Shown in pieces: positions 27,636 through 36,722 of a stretch of DNA of 64,000 nt. Source of the stretch: Rhizomicrobium sp. (GTDB taxonomy: Bacteria; Pseudomonadota; Alphaproteobacteria; Micropepsales; Micropepsaceae); assembly GCA_037200985.1 (NCBI GenBank), contig JBBCGJ010000001.1:1712756-1776755 (forward strand), given 5' to 3'. The position numbers were made by a program, and so were the translations under genes. Numbering within the stretch: the stretch's first letter is position 1; each line of letters starts with the position of its first letter. A model generated the notes under the pieces. It did no database searches. It was not told the origin of the DNA and saw only the letters and a list, made by a program, of their open reading frames with translations.

Positions 27636-29390
27636 TTGAAAAGTAAGAAAATTACGCTTATATCCAATCCCACACACGAGTCGGGCCGATACGGGCCGGC
27701 GACTTCGGGCGCTCGAAATGCGCCCCATCAGGAGCGTAAGACGAGCATCGAGACGACCGCCGGCGCGGAAGCCGGCATTGCAGAAGTACTTGAATCCCCT
27801 GTTTCTTCTGTCGAGCCTAGCCCCCCTGCCCCCGCCGAAGCGAACGGCTTCGAGAGCCTTGGCCTGTCGGCCGACGTGCTGAAGGCGGTCGCGGCGAGCG
27901 GCTATACCGTTCCCACCCCGATCCAGGCGCAGGGCATCCCCCATGTGCTGCAGCGGCGCGACATCATCGGCATCGCCCAGACCGGCACCGGCAAGACGGC
28001 GTCGTTCACCCTGCCGATGATCGAGATGCTGGCGCGCGGCCGCGCCAAGGCGCGCATGCCGCGCTCGCTGATCCTGGAGCCGACCCGCGAGCTCGCGGCG
28101 CAGGTCGCCGAGAGCTTCGAGAAATACGGCAAGTACAACAAGCTTTCGATGGCGCTTCTGATCGGCGGCACCTCGTTCGACGACCAGGAGAAGAAGCTGG
28201 ATCGCGGCGTTGACGTCCTGATCGCCACGCCCGGCCGCCTGCTCGATCATTTCGAGCGCGGCAAGCTGATGCTGAGCCAGGTGCAGATCCTCGTCATCGA
28301 CGAGGCGGACCGCATGCTCGACATGGGCTTCATCCCGGACGTCGAGCGCATCTGCAAGCTCATCCCCTTCACGCGCCAGACCCTGTTCTATTCGGCGACC
28401 ATGCCGCCGGAGATCCAGCGGCTGACCGACCAGTTCCTGCACAATCCGGTGCGCGTCGAAGTCGCCCGCCCGGCGACCGCGGCGTCGAACATCACGCAGG
28501 AAATCGTCAACATCCCGGCGAACGACTGGGCCAAGCGCGAGGCGCTGCGCCGCCTGATCCGCGAGGCGGAGCCGACGCTCAACAACGCCATCGTGTTCTG
28601 CAACAGGAAGCGCGACGTCGATGTGGTGTCCAAGTCGCTGGTCAAACACGGCTTCGACGCGGCGCCCCTGCACGGCGATCTCGACCAGTCGCTGCGCACC
28701 AAGACGCTGGATCGCTTCCGTGCCGGGGATCTCAAGATCCTCGTTGCCAGCGACGTCGCGGCACGCGGCCTCGACATCCCGGCCGTCAGCCACGTATTCA
28801 ATTTCGACGTGCCGTTCCATCCCGACGACTATGTCCATCGCATCGGCCGCACCGGCCGCGCCGGGCGTAGCGGAGCGGCCTATATGCTCGCGACGCCGCG
28901 CGACGAACGCCAGGTCGAGGCCATCGAGAAGCTCACCAAGACCACGATCCCGCGCAAGACGATGGAGAACATCGAAGTGCGCGAGGACCGCAAGCCGCGC
29001 CGCGACGAAGAGCGCCGCGGCGGGCAAAAAGGCGGCGGACGGGGACGCGGCGATCGCCGCGACCGGTTCCGTCCCGATAAATTCCACGACCATGTGGCGC
29101 CGATGGAGCCGGCGCCCGCGGTCGAGGCCCAGCCCGTTCCGGCGCCGGTCGAGCAGCCCGCGGCGCGGGCGCCCGAACCGCCGCGTGCGCCGCGGCCCGA
29201 GAAGAAGCATGAGCCGCGCCGCGAGCATCGCGAACCGCAGGCGCAAGCACCCGCGCAGCCCAAGCGCGAGCGGCCGCACAAGGCGCATCAGGACCGCAAG
29301 AACGACGCGGCGCCGGTGAAGCCGGAGAAGCACGAATTGCCGGCCTTCCTGCTGCGGCCCGTGAACCTGCCGAAAAAGGCCGACGCGTAG
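27636..29390 (+). CDS. DEAD-box RNA helicase, RhlE-like
   Basis: The core is a DEAD-box helicase: the Q motif YTVPTPIQAQGIP, Walker A AQTGTGKT, PTRELAAQ, DEAD variant IDEADRML, SAT, and HRIGRTGRAGRSG in domain 2. The C-terminal ~110 residues are a basic, proline-rich tail (EPRREHREPQ, KHELPAFLLRPVN), as in RhlE proteins that act on rRNA or cold-shock mRNA. The start is uncertain: no ATG lies in frame just upstream of the core. I chose TTG at 27636. The ATG at 27504 would overlap the divergent hydroxylase gene. About 70 low-complexity residues (AEAGIAEVLESPVSSVEPSPPAPAEA) precede the core. Confidence 0.92.
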   Translation: MKSKKITLISNPTHESGRYGPATSGARNAPHQERKTSIETTAGAEAGIAEVLESPVSSVEPSPPAPAEANGFESLGLSADVLKAVAASGYTVPTPIQAQGIPHVLQRRDIIGIAQTGTGKTASFTLPMIEMLARGRAKARMPRSLILEPTRELAAQVAESFEKYGKYNKLSMALLIGGTSFDDQEKKLDRGVDVLIATPGRLLDHFERGKLMLSQVQILVIDEADRMLDMGFIPDVERICKLIPFTRQTLFYSATMPPEIQRLTDQFLHNPVRVEVARPATAASNITQEIVNIPANDWAKREALRRLIREAEPTLNNAIVFCNRKRDVDVVSKSLVKHGFDAAPLHGDLDQSLRTKTLDRFRAGDLKILVASDVAARGLDIPAVSHVFNFDVPFHPDDYVHRIGRTGRAGRSGAAYMLATPRDERQVEAIEKLTKTTIPRKTMENIEVREDRKPRRDEERRGGQKGGGRGRGDRRDRFRPDKFHDHVAPMEPAPAVEAQPVPAPVEQPAARAPEPPRAPRPEKKHEPRREHREPQAQAPAQPKRERPHKAHQDRKNDAAPVKPEKHELPAFLLRPVNLPKKADA

Positions 29391-29396
29391 GGTTTC

Positions 29397-30236
29397 GTGG
29401 CGCCGTTGCCCGACCCTCCTCTGCGCGAGCACATTGAGCGATGGGGCCTGGCGCCGGACGGCGCGCCGTTCGAGACGCATTCGTCGTGGCTCGTTTTCGT
29501 AACGCGTGGGCGCGAACGCGCGGTTCTCAAAGTATTCAAGCCGGACAGCGATGAGGCGCCGAGCGCGCGCTATCTCGCGCTGCATAACGGGCATGGCACG
29601 GCGCGGGTGCTCGAAAGCGGCGACCGCGCCATCCTGGTTGAACGCATCGTGCCGGGCATGATGCTCAAGACCTGTCCGCTGGCGGGCCGCGACGACGAGG
29701 CAACGCACATCGTCTGCGACACGATCGAAAAGCTGCAAAGCGCCAAGGCCGATCCGGCAGCCTGGCCCGGGCATGACGAGCAGAAAGCCGAATACGCCCG
29801 CCACGTCGAACATCCGCCGCTGACCAGGAGTATCGTCGATCGCGCCCGGGCGCTGTTCTTCGAGCTTGATGCCTCGCAGCAGGCGCCCGTGCTGCTCCAT
29901 GGCGATCTGCATCACGAGAACATCCTGTTCGACGAAGCGCGCGGCTGGCTGGCGATCGATCCGAAAGGCACTCGCGGCGAACTGGCCTTCGAGCTCGCCG
30001 CGCCGCTGCGCAATCCGCTGGAGCGGCCCGACATCTTCGCGTCGAAAACGCAGATGGACCGCCGGGTGCGGATCTATTGCGAGCGGCTGGGGCTGGACCG
30101 CCAGCGGGTGCTGGGCTGGTGCTTTGCGCGCAATTGCATCGCCGCGCTGTGGAACGCCCGGCACCGGCCGCAATCCGCCGGCGGCGCGGCCTGGGCGGCC
30201 GCGACGCTGACCGCGCTGGAACTTCTCGGCGGCTGA
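29397..30236 (+). CDS. Aminoglycoside/hydroxyurea phosphotransferase-like kinase (APH(6) type)
   Basis: This 279-residue protein is related to the streptomycin 6-kinase / hydroxyurea-resistance family. The catalytic loop is VLLHGDLHHENILF and the metal-binding segment AIDPKGTRGE, both typical of that family. The N-terminal lobe has AVLKVFKPDSDE. The start is GTG at 29397, seven bases after the helicase stop, so the two are probably cotranscribed. In environmental bacteria such genes are usually intrinsic kinases of unknown substrate; resistance cannot be claimed from sequence. Confidence 0.85.
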   Translation: MAPLPDPPLREHIERWGLAPDGAPFETHSSWLVFVTRGRERAVLKVFKPDSDEAPSARYLALHNGHGTARVLESGDRAILVERIVPGMMLKTCPLAGRDDEATHIVCDTIEKLQSAKADPAAWPGHDEQKAEYARHVEHPPLTRSIVDRARALFFELDASQQAPVLLHGDLHHENILFDEARGWLAIDPKGTRGELAFELAAPLRNPLERPDIFASKTQMDRRVRIYCERLGLDRQRVLGWCFARNCIAALWNARHRPQSAGGAAWAAATLTALELLGG

Positions 30237-30320
30237 AACCGAACAAAAGTTTCACCTTGGACTGGTGTACTTCCGGGGCGGCAGCCTATATTTGCTGCGG
30301 TGCAATATAAGGCGCGCGGG

Positions 30321-31454
30321 ATGGATTCGGTCACGACCCAGGCTCCCCGAACCGGCGACGGGGCGCGGCGCGTCCTGGTGCTCCAGGGCGGCGGGGCGCT
30401 GGGCTCCTACCAGGCCGGCGTCTATGAGGGTCTCGCGGAGGCCGATTTCCGGCCCGAATGGATCGCGGGCATCTCCATCGGCGCGATCAATGCGGCGCTC
30501 ATCGCCGGCAACAAGCGCGAGGACCGCCTGCCCCGCCTGCGTGCGTTCTGGGAGACATCGAGCGTCGGCGTGCCGTTTGCCGCCGACGTTTCCAACGCCA
30601 CGGCCCGTTCGTTCCTGAATGAGGCCGCGGCCGCCTGGACGGCAGCGGCGGGCGTCGCGGGCTTCTTCCGTCCGCGCATGCCGCCCGCCATGTTCTATCC
30701 GCCCGGCGCGCCAGAGGCGCTCAGCTATTACGATACCGGGCCGCTGCGCGAGACGCTGAGCCGGCTCGTCGATTTCGACCGCATCAACGCCAAGGAGATG
30801 CGCCTCAGCCTTGGCGCGGTGAACGTGCGCACCGGGCAGCTCGTCTATTTCGACAACACCGAGCGCAAGATCGGGCCGGAGCACGTGATGGCGTCGGGTG
30901 CGCTGCCGCCGGGCTTTCCACCGATCGAGATCGACGGCGAGCATTATTGGGACGGCGGCGTCGTCTCCAACACGCCGCTGCAATACGTCATGCAGACTGT
31001 GACGAAGGACGATCTGATCATCCTCCAGGTCGATCTGTTCAACGCCTTCGGCCGGCTGCCGCGGACCCTGCTGGAGGTCGCCGAGCGGGAGAAGGACATC
31101 CGCTATGCGAGCCGCACGGCGCACAACCTCGAACTCGGGCTGAAGGTCCACGAGGCCAAGGTCGCGCTGCGGGCGCTGCTGGATTCGCTGCCGCCCGAGC
31201 TGCGCAGCACGCCGAACGCCGAGATGCTCGGCGATCTGACCTACGAGAACGCGGTGACCGTGGTGAAGCTGATCTACCGCCGCAAGCCCTATGAGGGCCC
31301 GTCCAAGGACTTCGAATTCTCGCGCCAGACCATGCTGGAGCATTGGGCGGCCGGCCTCGCGGACCTGCGCAAGGCGATGGAGAAGCGCGGCGAGATGGTG
31401 TGCGAGCGCCGCAAGGCCACGACGAGGCTGATCGAAATGGAGCCCATCAAGTGA
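30321..31454 (+). CDS. Patatin-like phospholipase
   Basis: This ~377-residue protein has the patatin dyad, Ser52 in GISIG and the aspartate in DGGVVSNTP, with the oxyanion loop QGGGALGSYQ. The C-terminal portion (LEVAEREKDIRYASRTAHN... KLIYRRKPYEGPSKDFEFSR) matches the domain seen in patatins associated with polyhydroxybutyrate metabolism. The ATG at 30321 was preferred over an in-frame GTG at 30300. The stop overlaps the GTG of the acetoacetate decarboxylase gene (GTGA), so the three genes form an operon. A role in releasing or handling PHB-granule or membrane lipid is inferred from context. Confidence 0.9.
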   Translation: MDSVTTQAPRTGDGARRVLVLQGGGALGSYQAGVYEGLAEADFRPEWIAGISIGAINAALIAGNKREDRLPRLRAFWETSSVGVPFAADVSNATARSFLNEAAAAWTAAAGVAGFFRPRMPPAMFYPPGAPEALSYYDTGPLRETLSRLVDFDRINAKEMRLSLGAVNVRTGQLVYFDNTERKIGPEHVMASGALPPGFPPIEIDGEHYWDGGVVSNTPLQYVMQTVTKDDLIILQVDLFNAFGRLPRTLLEVAEREKDIRYASRTAHNLELGLKVHEAKVALRALLDSLPPELRSTPNAEMLGDLTYENAVTVVKLIYRRKPYEGPSKDFEFSRQTMLEHWAAGLADLRKAMEKRGEMVCERRKATTRLIEMEPIK

Positions 31455-32197
31455 CCCGCGACGACATCCTGGCGGCCTCCTCGATGCCGCTGTTCAGCCC
31501 CAGCTATCCTCCGGGTCCGTTCCGCTTCGTGCGGCGGGAATATCTGATCATCACCTACCGGACCGACCCGGCCGCGATCCGCGCCGCCCTGCCCGAGCCG
31601 CTGGCGCCTGCCGGCGGCGATCTCGTCTATTACGAGTGGATGAAGATGCCAGACGCCTCGGGCTTCGGCGACTACGAAGAGAGCGGCACCGGCATCTTCG
31701 CCACCTATAACGGCGAGCCGTGCAATTTCTCGGTGCAGATGTATCTGGACGACGAGCCGCCGATCACCGGCGGGCGCGAGATCTGGGGCTTTCCCAAGAA
31801 ATACGGCGTGCCGCGGCTGAAGGTCATCAAGGACACGCTGACCGGCACGCTGCACTACGACGAGGAGCGCGTGGCGTTCGGCACGATGAGCTACAAGCCC
31901 GTCAGCCTCGCCGGCAAGCTCGACCAGGTGAAGGCCGGCATCGCCAAGCTGAACGTCAACCTCAAATGGATTCCCGACGTCGACGGCAAGCCGAAGATCG
32001 CCCAGCTCGTCGGCTACAATCTCGAAGACATCGTGGTGCATGAGGCGTGGGATGGGCCGGCGCGGCTGCACCTGATTCCGCATGTCAATTGCCGCGTCGC
32101 CGACTTGCCGGTGCTGGAGATCGTCGGCGGTCGGCACCAGATCGTGGACTTCGTGTTGCCTTACGGTCGTGTGCTGCACGACTACCTCGCCCCATAA
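31451..32197 (+). CDS. Acetoacetate decarboxylase
   Basis: This 248-residue protein converts acetoacetate to acetone and CO2 through a Schiff base on lysine. GREIWGFPKKYG carries the twin-lysine motif of the family. PCNFSVQMYLDDEPP and the C-terminal CRVADLPVLEIVGGRHQIVDFVLPYG are conserved. It starts at GTG 31451, overlapping the patatin stop, so translation is coupled. The next gene oxidises 3-hydroxybutyrate to acetoacetate, its substrate. Related beta-keto acid decarboxylases share the fold, but the genomic pairing supports acetoacetate. Confidence 0.92.
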   Translation: MTRDDILAASSMPLFSPSYPPGPFRFVRREYLIITYRTDPAAIRAALPEPLAPAGGDLVYYEWMKMPDASGFGDYEESGTGIFATYNGEPCNFSVQMYLDDEPPITGGREIWGFPKKYGVPRLKVIKDTLTGTLHYDEERVAFGTMSYKPVSLAGKLDQVKAGIAKLNVNLKWIPDVDGKPKIAQLVGYNLEDIVVHEAWDGPARLHLIPHVNCRVADLPVLEIVGGRHQIVDFVLPYGRVLHDYLAP

Positions 32198-32207
32198 GGA
32201 GATCGCC

Positions 32208-32993
32208 ATGTCGCTCAAGGGAAAATCCGCCGTCGTCACCGGTTCCACCAGCGGCATCGGCCTCGCCTATGCCCGCGCCTTCGCCAAGGAAGGCGCCAAT
32301 ATCACGCTGAACGGCTTCGGCGCCGCCGCCGACATCGAGAGGGAGCGCGCGAGCATCGAAGCCGATTTCGGCGTCAAGGCGATCTACTCGCCGGCCGACA
32401 TGACCAAGCCCGACGAGGTCTCGGCCATGGTCGCGCTGGCGGAGACGACCTTCGGCGCCTGCGACGTGCTGGTGTGCAATGCCGGCATCCAGTTCGTGGC
32501 GCCGGTCGAGGAGTTTCCGGTCGACAAATGGCAGCAGATCATCGCCATCAATCTGGTCTCGGCGTTCCTGTGCATGCGCGCGGCGGTGCCGGGCATGAAG
32601 AAGCGCGGCTGGGGACGCATCATCTCGACCGCGTCGGCGCATTCGCTGGTCGCCTCGCCGTTCAAGTCTGCCTATGTCGCGGCCAAGCACGGCATCGCCG
32701 GCCTGACCAAGACCATAGCGCTGGAGACCGCGACCCACGGCATCACGGTCAACTGCATCAGCCCCGGCTATGTGTGGACGCCGCTGGTGGAAAAGCAGAT
32801 CCCCGACACGATGAAGGCACGCAACATGACCAAGGAGCAGGTCATCAACGATGTCTTGCTGGACGCCCAGCCGACCAAAGAGTTCGTGACGGTCGAGGAA
32901 GTCGCGGGGATCGCGGTGTTCCTGTGCTCCGACGCGGCAAAGAACATCACCGGGGCGAATATCTCGGTCGATGGTGGGTGGACGGCGGAGTAA
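32208..32993 (+). CDS. 3-hydroxybutyrate dehydrogenase (SDR)
   Basis: This 261-residue short-chain dehydrogenase has the Rossmann motif TGSTSGIGLAYA, NAG in CNAGIQFVAPVE, and the catalytic Ser in ASAHSLVASPFKSAYVAAKHG (YxxxK). NCISPGYVWTPLVEKQIPD and TGANISVDGGWTAE are typical of D-3-hydroxybutyrate dehydrogenases. AAGGAG precedes the ATG at 32208. It is the last gene of the patatin-decarboxylase operon and is followed by a strong terminator. Together with the decarboxylase it links PHB/ketone-body carbon to acetone or acetoacetyl-CoA. Confidence 0.93.
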   Translation: MSLKGKSAVVTGSTSGIGLAYARAFAKEGANITLNGFGAAADIERERASIEADFGVKAIYSPADMTKPDEVSAMVALAETTFGACDVLVCNAGIQFVAPVEEFPVDKWQQIIAINLVSAFLCMRAAVPGMKKRGWGRIISTASAHSLVASPFKSAYVAAKHGIAGLTKTIALETATHGITVNCISPGYVWTPLVEKQIPDTMKARNMTKEQVINDVLLDAQPTKEFVTVEEVAGIAVFLCSDAAKNITGANISVDGGWTAE

Positions 32994-33003
32994 ATCCACG
33001 CGT

Positions 33004-33041
33004 CGTCATCGCCCGGCTTGTCCAGGCGATGACGTTTTTTT
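33004..33041 (+). terminator. Rho-independent terminator of the hydroxybutyrate operon, built from a REP-like palindrome
   Basis: CGTCATCGCC (33004-33013) and GGCGATGACG (33025-33034) form a ten-base perfect stem followed by seven T. The stem and loop (CGGCTTGTCC) are nearly the same as the first arm of the repeat at 53291, so a REP arm seems to have been adopted as a terminator. Confidence 0.9.
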
Positions 33042-33052
33042 GGGGACGTGGC

Positions 33053-34498
33053 TTACGCCTTGATGCTTCCCGCCAGCATCTTGCGGATGCCGGGGCCATA
33101 GGGCGGGCGGAGCATCGCTGTCAGGTCGCGGCCGGTCTGCTGGAACACGGCCTTGGCGTGGCTGAAGGTCCGGAACCCGTCGATGCCGTGATAGGCGCCC
33201 ATGCCCGACGGGCCGATACCGCCGAACGGCAGGTCCTCCATCGCGACATGCATCACCACGTCGTTGACCGACACGCCGCCGGAGGTCGTGCGCGCCAGCA
33301 CCTTCTCCTGCTCGGCATTGTCGCTGCCGAAATAGTAGAGACCGAGCGGGCGGCTGTGCGCGTTGACGTAACCGATGGCCTCGTCGACCGCGCCATAGGT
33401 TTTCACCGGAAGCAGCGGGCCGAAGATCTCGTCCTGCATGATCTTCATGTCGTCGGTCGGGTTCAGCACCAGCGTCGGCGGAATCTTGTGATAGGGCTGC
33501 TGCCGGAAATCCTCCTTCGCCGGGTTGAGCTCGACGATCTCGGCGCCCTTGGCGCGGGCATCGTCCAGATAGCCCTGCAGCCGGTCATAGTGCCGCTGGT
33601 TGATCACCGAGGTGTAGTCGGAATTGTCCTTCAGGGTCGGGAACATGGCGCTGACGGCGTCGGCGGCCTGCTTCACGAACTCGCCCGACTTCGCCTTCGG
33701 CACCATCACATAGTCGGGCGCGAGACAGATCTGGCCGGCGTTCATCGTCTTGCCGAACATCACGCGCCTGGCGGCGAGCGTCATGTCGGCGCTGTCGCCA
33801 ACGATCACCGGAGACTTGCCGCCGAGCTCCAGCGTGGTCGGCACGAGGTTTTCGGCCGCCGCCTTCATCACGTGATAGGCGATCGAGGTCGCGCCGGTGA
33901 ACAGGAGGTGATCGAAGGCGAGCCGCGAGAAGGCCGCGCCGACATCCGCGCCGCCGGTGAAGACGGCGACCTCGCTCTCGTCGAAGGCGGAACGGAACAT
34001 GCGCGCCATGAGCTCCGACGAACGCGGCGTGAACTCGGACGGCTTGATCATGGTGCGGTTGCCGGCGGCGAAGACGCCGGCCAGCGGCGTGAAGGTGAGG
34101 TTGAACGGGAAATTCCACGGGCTGATCACGCCCACCACGCCCTTGGGCTGATAGTCGATATGGGCCCTGGCGCCGAACAGGCCGAGGATCGAAGGCGTCA
34201 CCTTGCGCTTCTCGCGCCTCATCCAGGTCTTCAGATGCGCTTTGGCGTGCTTCAGCGGGCCGATGGAGCCGGAGACGTCGGTGAAGAGCGAGGATTCGAC
34301 CGAACGGTGGCCGAAATCCTCCCGGAGCGCGTCGGCGATGGCGTCCTTGTGGCCGACCAGGAGCGCGATGGCGCGGTCGATCCATTCGATGCGTTTTTCG
34401 GCGCTGGGGGCGCCGTCCTTGAGATGGGCCTTCTTTTGCAGCTCCAGGACGCGGCGCATCTCGGCGGCCGGATCGGGTCTCGCTTCAGCAGCGCTCAT
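33053..34498 (-). CDS. Coniferyl-aldehyde-dehydrogenase-like ALDH
   Basis: This 481-residue NAD(P)-dependent aldehyde dehydrogenase has VISPWNFPFNLT, the cofactor motif FTGATSIAYHV, the catalytic glutamate in ELGGKSPVIV and the catalytic cysteine in NAGQICLAPDYV. The C-terminal third (GGVSVNDVVMHVAMEDLPFGGIGPSGMGAYHG) is characteristic of the CALDH subgroup, which oxidises coniferyl and other aromatic or long-chain aldehydes. The true substrate is unknown. TTGACA lies about 35 bases upstream of the start, but no good -10 follows. It diverges from the GGDEF gene. Confidence 0.93.
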   Translation of the reverse strand: MSAAEARPDPAAEMRRVLELQKKAHLKDGAPSAEKRIEWIDRAIALLVGHKDAIADALREDFGHRSVESSLFTDVSGSIGPLKHAKAHLKTWMRREKRKVTPSILGLFGARAHIDYQPKGVVGVISPWNFPFNLTFTPLAGVFAAGNRTMIKPSEFTPRSSELMARMFRSAFDESEVAVFTGGADVGAAFSRLAFDHLLFTGATSIAYHVMKAAAENLVPTTLELGGKSPVIVGDSADMTLAARRVMFGKTMNAGQICLAPDYVMVPKAKSGEFVKQAADAVSAMFPTLKDNSDYTSVINQRHYDRLQGYLDDARAKGAEIVELNPAKEDFRQQPYHKIPPTLVLNPTDDMKIMQDEIFGPLLPVKTYGAVDEAIGYVNAHSRPLGLYYFGSDNAEQEKVLARTTSGGVSVNDVVMHVAMEDLPFGGIGPSGMGAYHGIDGFRTFSHAKAVFQQTGRDLTAMLRPPYGPGIRKMLAGSIKA

Positions 34499-34564
34499 AT
34501 CGTGTCTCTTTCCCTGGATTTTTCTGATATTTTGTCAATCTAGTCGCTGCGCCGCACCGCCTCA

Positions 34565-35698
34565 ATGGCGCCCTTAAGAGTTTTTTACGAACCCTCGGCC
34601 ACACTCGCCGGACGCTCGAATGGCGGGCCTCGGCGGTGGAGTGGGGAGTTGCGTAGCGAACGCGAACTGGCGCTGGCCAAGACGACGCTCGCCCTGATGG
34701 GCGAGTGCGATGTCTCGCCGACGCCCGACAATTACGAATTGTTCTACACCTATGCCGCCGGCGAATCGCCGGCGGTCGGCCGCATCATCGGCGACATGAT
34801 CGCGGCGCGGCATGCCTTCACGCCGTCGCTGCTCAAGGAACTGCGCGAGCGTTGTTTCGCGCGCGACCGCGCCGAACGCGCGGTCGAGGCGATCGGCGAA
34901 ACCGTGACCGTCTCGCTGGACGACGCCATCGCGAAAATGGAATCGGCGGCGAATTTCGCGGGCGAATACGGCAACGCGCTGTCGGCGGCGAGCGGCGAGC
35001 TCGGCGACGACCAGTCGCCGGAAGCCGTCCGCAAGCTGGTCGGGAGCCTGGTCGCCGCGACCAAGTCGATGGAGACGCGCACCCGCTCGCTCGAGCAGGA
35101 ATTGCAGAAATCCTCCCATCAGGTCGGCGATCTGCGCGCGCAGCTCGAAAATGTGCGTCGCGAGAGCCTGACCGATCCCTTGACCGGCATCGCCAACCGC
35201 AAGGCCTTCGACAACGAGCTCGCCACCGCCATCGCGGAGGCGCGGCAGAGCGGCGAGCCGTTGGCGCTCTTCATGTGCGACATCGACCGGTTCAAGCTGT
35301 TCAACGACACCTGGGGCCACCAGACGGGCGATCACGTGCTCAAGCTCGTCGCGGCCTGCATCTCGGAGAACGTCAAGGGCCGCGACACCGCGGCGCGCTT
35401 CGGCGGCGAGGAGTTCGCGGTCATCGTGCGGAAGGCCGACCTCGCCTCGGCCAGGAAGCTTGCCGAGCAGATCCGCTCCAGCGTGCAGAACAAGAAGCTG
35501 GTCAAAAAGTCGACCGGCGACATCCTGGGCTCGATCACCGTTTCCATCGGCGTGGCCGAGCTTTCGAGCGGCGAGGACGGCACGATGCTGATCCAGCGTG
35601 CCGACATGTGCCTCTATCGCGCCAAGCACGCCGGCCGCAATCGTGTGATCGCCCAGGAAATTCCGCGGACCGCCGATCTCGAAATCGACGCTGCTTAG
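34565..35698 (+). CDS. Diguanylate cyclase (GGDEF domain)
   Basis: This protein of up to 377 residues makes cyclic di-GMP. A helical N-terminal region (DNYELFYTYAAGESPAVGR, then a coiled coil around TRSLEQELQKSSHQVGDLRAQLENV) precedes the GGDEF domain, with DPLTGIANRKAFD, CDIDRFKLFNDTWGHQ and the active-site motif FGGEEF. The I-site position reads KGRD instead of RxxD, so product inhibition may be weak. No membrane helix is present. The start is uncertain: the ATG at 34565 has no Shine-Dalgarno, and TTG at 34649 with GGAG upstream is the alternative, removing 28 unconserved residues. Confidence 0.92.
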   Translation: MAPLRVFYEPSATLAGRSNGGPRRWSGELRSERELALAKTTLALMGECDVSPTPDNYELFYTYAAGESPAVGRIIGDMIAARHAFTPSLLKELRERCFARDRAERAVEAIGETVTVSLDDAIAKMESAANFAGEYGNALSAASGELGDDQSPEAVRKLVGSLVAATKSMETRTRSLEQELQKSSHQVGDLRAQLENVRRESLTDPLTGIANRKAFDNELATAIAEARQSGEPLALFMCDIDRFKLFNDTWGHQTGDHVLKLVAACISENVKGRDTAARFGGEEFAVIVRKADLASARKLAEQIRSSVQNKKLVKKSTGDILGSITVSIGVAELSSGEDGTMLIQRADMCLYRAKHAGRNRVIAQEIPRTADLEIDAA

Positions 35699-35803
35699 CC
35701 GAAATTGACGCGGCGTAGCCTTACGCACCGACACCCCCTTCAAGGGGAGTGATATTTCGCGCCGACACCGCTTATGCTTCGCGCGGCAAACAGGGAGAGC
35801 CGC

Positions 35804-36589
35804 ATGCGGACGGAATTCGATCGGGCTTATGTGACGGCGCACGGCAAGGTCGCGGTGCTGACGCTGAACCACCCCGAGGCGATGAACGCCGCCGGCGTCA
35901 AGCTGGTGCGCGGCGCGGCGGCTGCGCTCAGCTTCGTCGAGAGCAAGGAGAACGGTTTCCGCGCCATGATCCTTACCGGCGAAGGCCGTGGCTTCTGCTC
36001 GGGCGCCAACCTCTCGGAGCGCGGCGGCGAGGATACCGGCGTGGGTCATGCGCTGGAGACCGTCTATCATCCCTTCCTGCGCCGGCTGCGCGACCTTTCC
36101 ATTCCCTTCGTCACCGCGGTGAACGGCGCGGCGGCCGGTGTCGGGATGAGCCTCGCGCTGATGGGCGATCTCGTCGTTGCGGCGCGCTCGGCCTATTTCC
36201 TCCAGGCGTTCACGCGCATCGGCCTGGTGCCGGACGGCGGCTCGACCTGGCTGCTGCCGCGGCTCATCGGGCTGGCCCGCGCCAAGGAGCTATCGCTGCT
36301 GGCGGAGCGCCTGCCGGCGGAGAAGGCGCTGGAGTGGGGTCTGATCAATCGTGTTGTCGATGACAACGCGCTGATGGAAGAGGCGCTGCGGCTGGCGGGC
36401 CAGCTCGCGGACGGGCCGTCTTCGCTCGCCATCACGCGCAGCCTGTACTGGCAGAGCCCGCTCAACACTTACGAGGAGCAGCTCGACCTCGAACGCATAA
36501 GCCAGGAACGAGCCGGAAAGACACAAGATTTCGTCGAAGGCGTCTCGGCCTTTCTGCAAAAGCGCCCGGCGAAGTTCCAAGGGAAATAA
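35804..36589 (+). CDS. Enoyl-CoA hydratase/isomerase family protein
   Basis: This 261-residue crotonase-fold protein has ILTGEGRGFCSGANLSE (oxyanion-hole GAN) and VNGAAAGVGMSLALMGDLVVA. FTRIGLVPDGGSTWLLPRLIGLARAKEL carries the family's second-half signature. It may hydrate or isomerise an enoyl-CoA; PaaB/PaaG-like members look similar. The ATG at 35804 (MRTEFDRAYVTAHG) was preferred over an in-frame ATG at 35774. GGGAGA lies upstream. No other fatty-acid or phenylacetate gene is adjacent. Confidence 0.9.
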   Translation: MRTEFDRAYVTAHGKVAVLTLNHPEAMNAAGVKLVRGAAAALSFVESKENGFRAMILTGEGRGFCSGANLSERGGEDTGVGHALETVYHPFLRRLRDLSIPFVTAVNGAAAGVGMSLALMGDLVVAARSAYFLQAFTRIGLVPDGGSTWLLPRLIGLARAKELSLLAERLPAEKALEWGLINRVVDDNALMEEALRLAGQLADGPSSLAITRSLYWQSPLNTYEEQLDLERISQERAGKTQDFVEGVSAFLQKRPAKFQGK

Positions 36590-36722
36590 CCTGCCGCGTC
36601 GATTCCGGCGGTCAACTCGCGCGTCCGTGACTTGCGCGCGGCCGGTCAGTTCTGACCTATTGGTGACGGATTCCTGACAGGCCGGCGCTCCGCCGCGCCT
36701 CCTTCCCTTGGAGACATCGGCG

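Noticed and set aside
27540-30173. Minus-strand open frame of 877 codons opposite the helicase and kinase genes
   Set aside because: It is the antisense reading of the clear DEAD-box helicase and APH-like genes; no motif and no ribosome-binding site.
29397-30236. Acquired aminoglycoside resistance gene
   Set aside because: The gene has normal GC, sits directly behind a core helicase gene and has no mobile element nearby. An intrinsic kinase is more likely.
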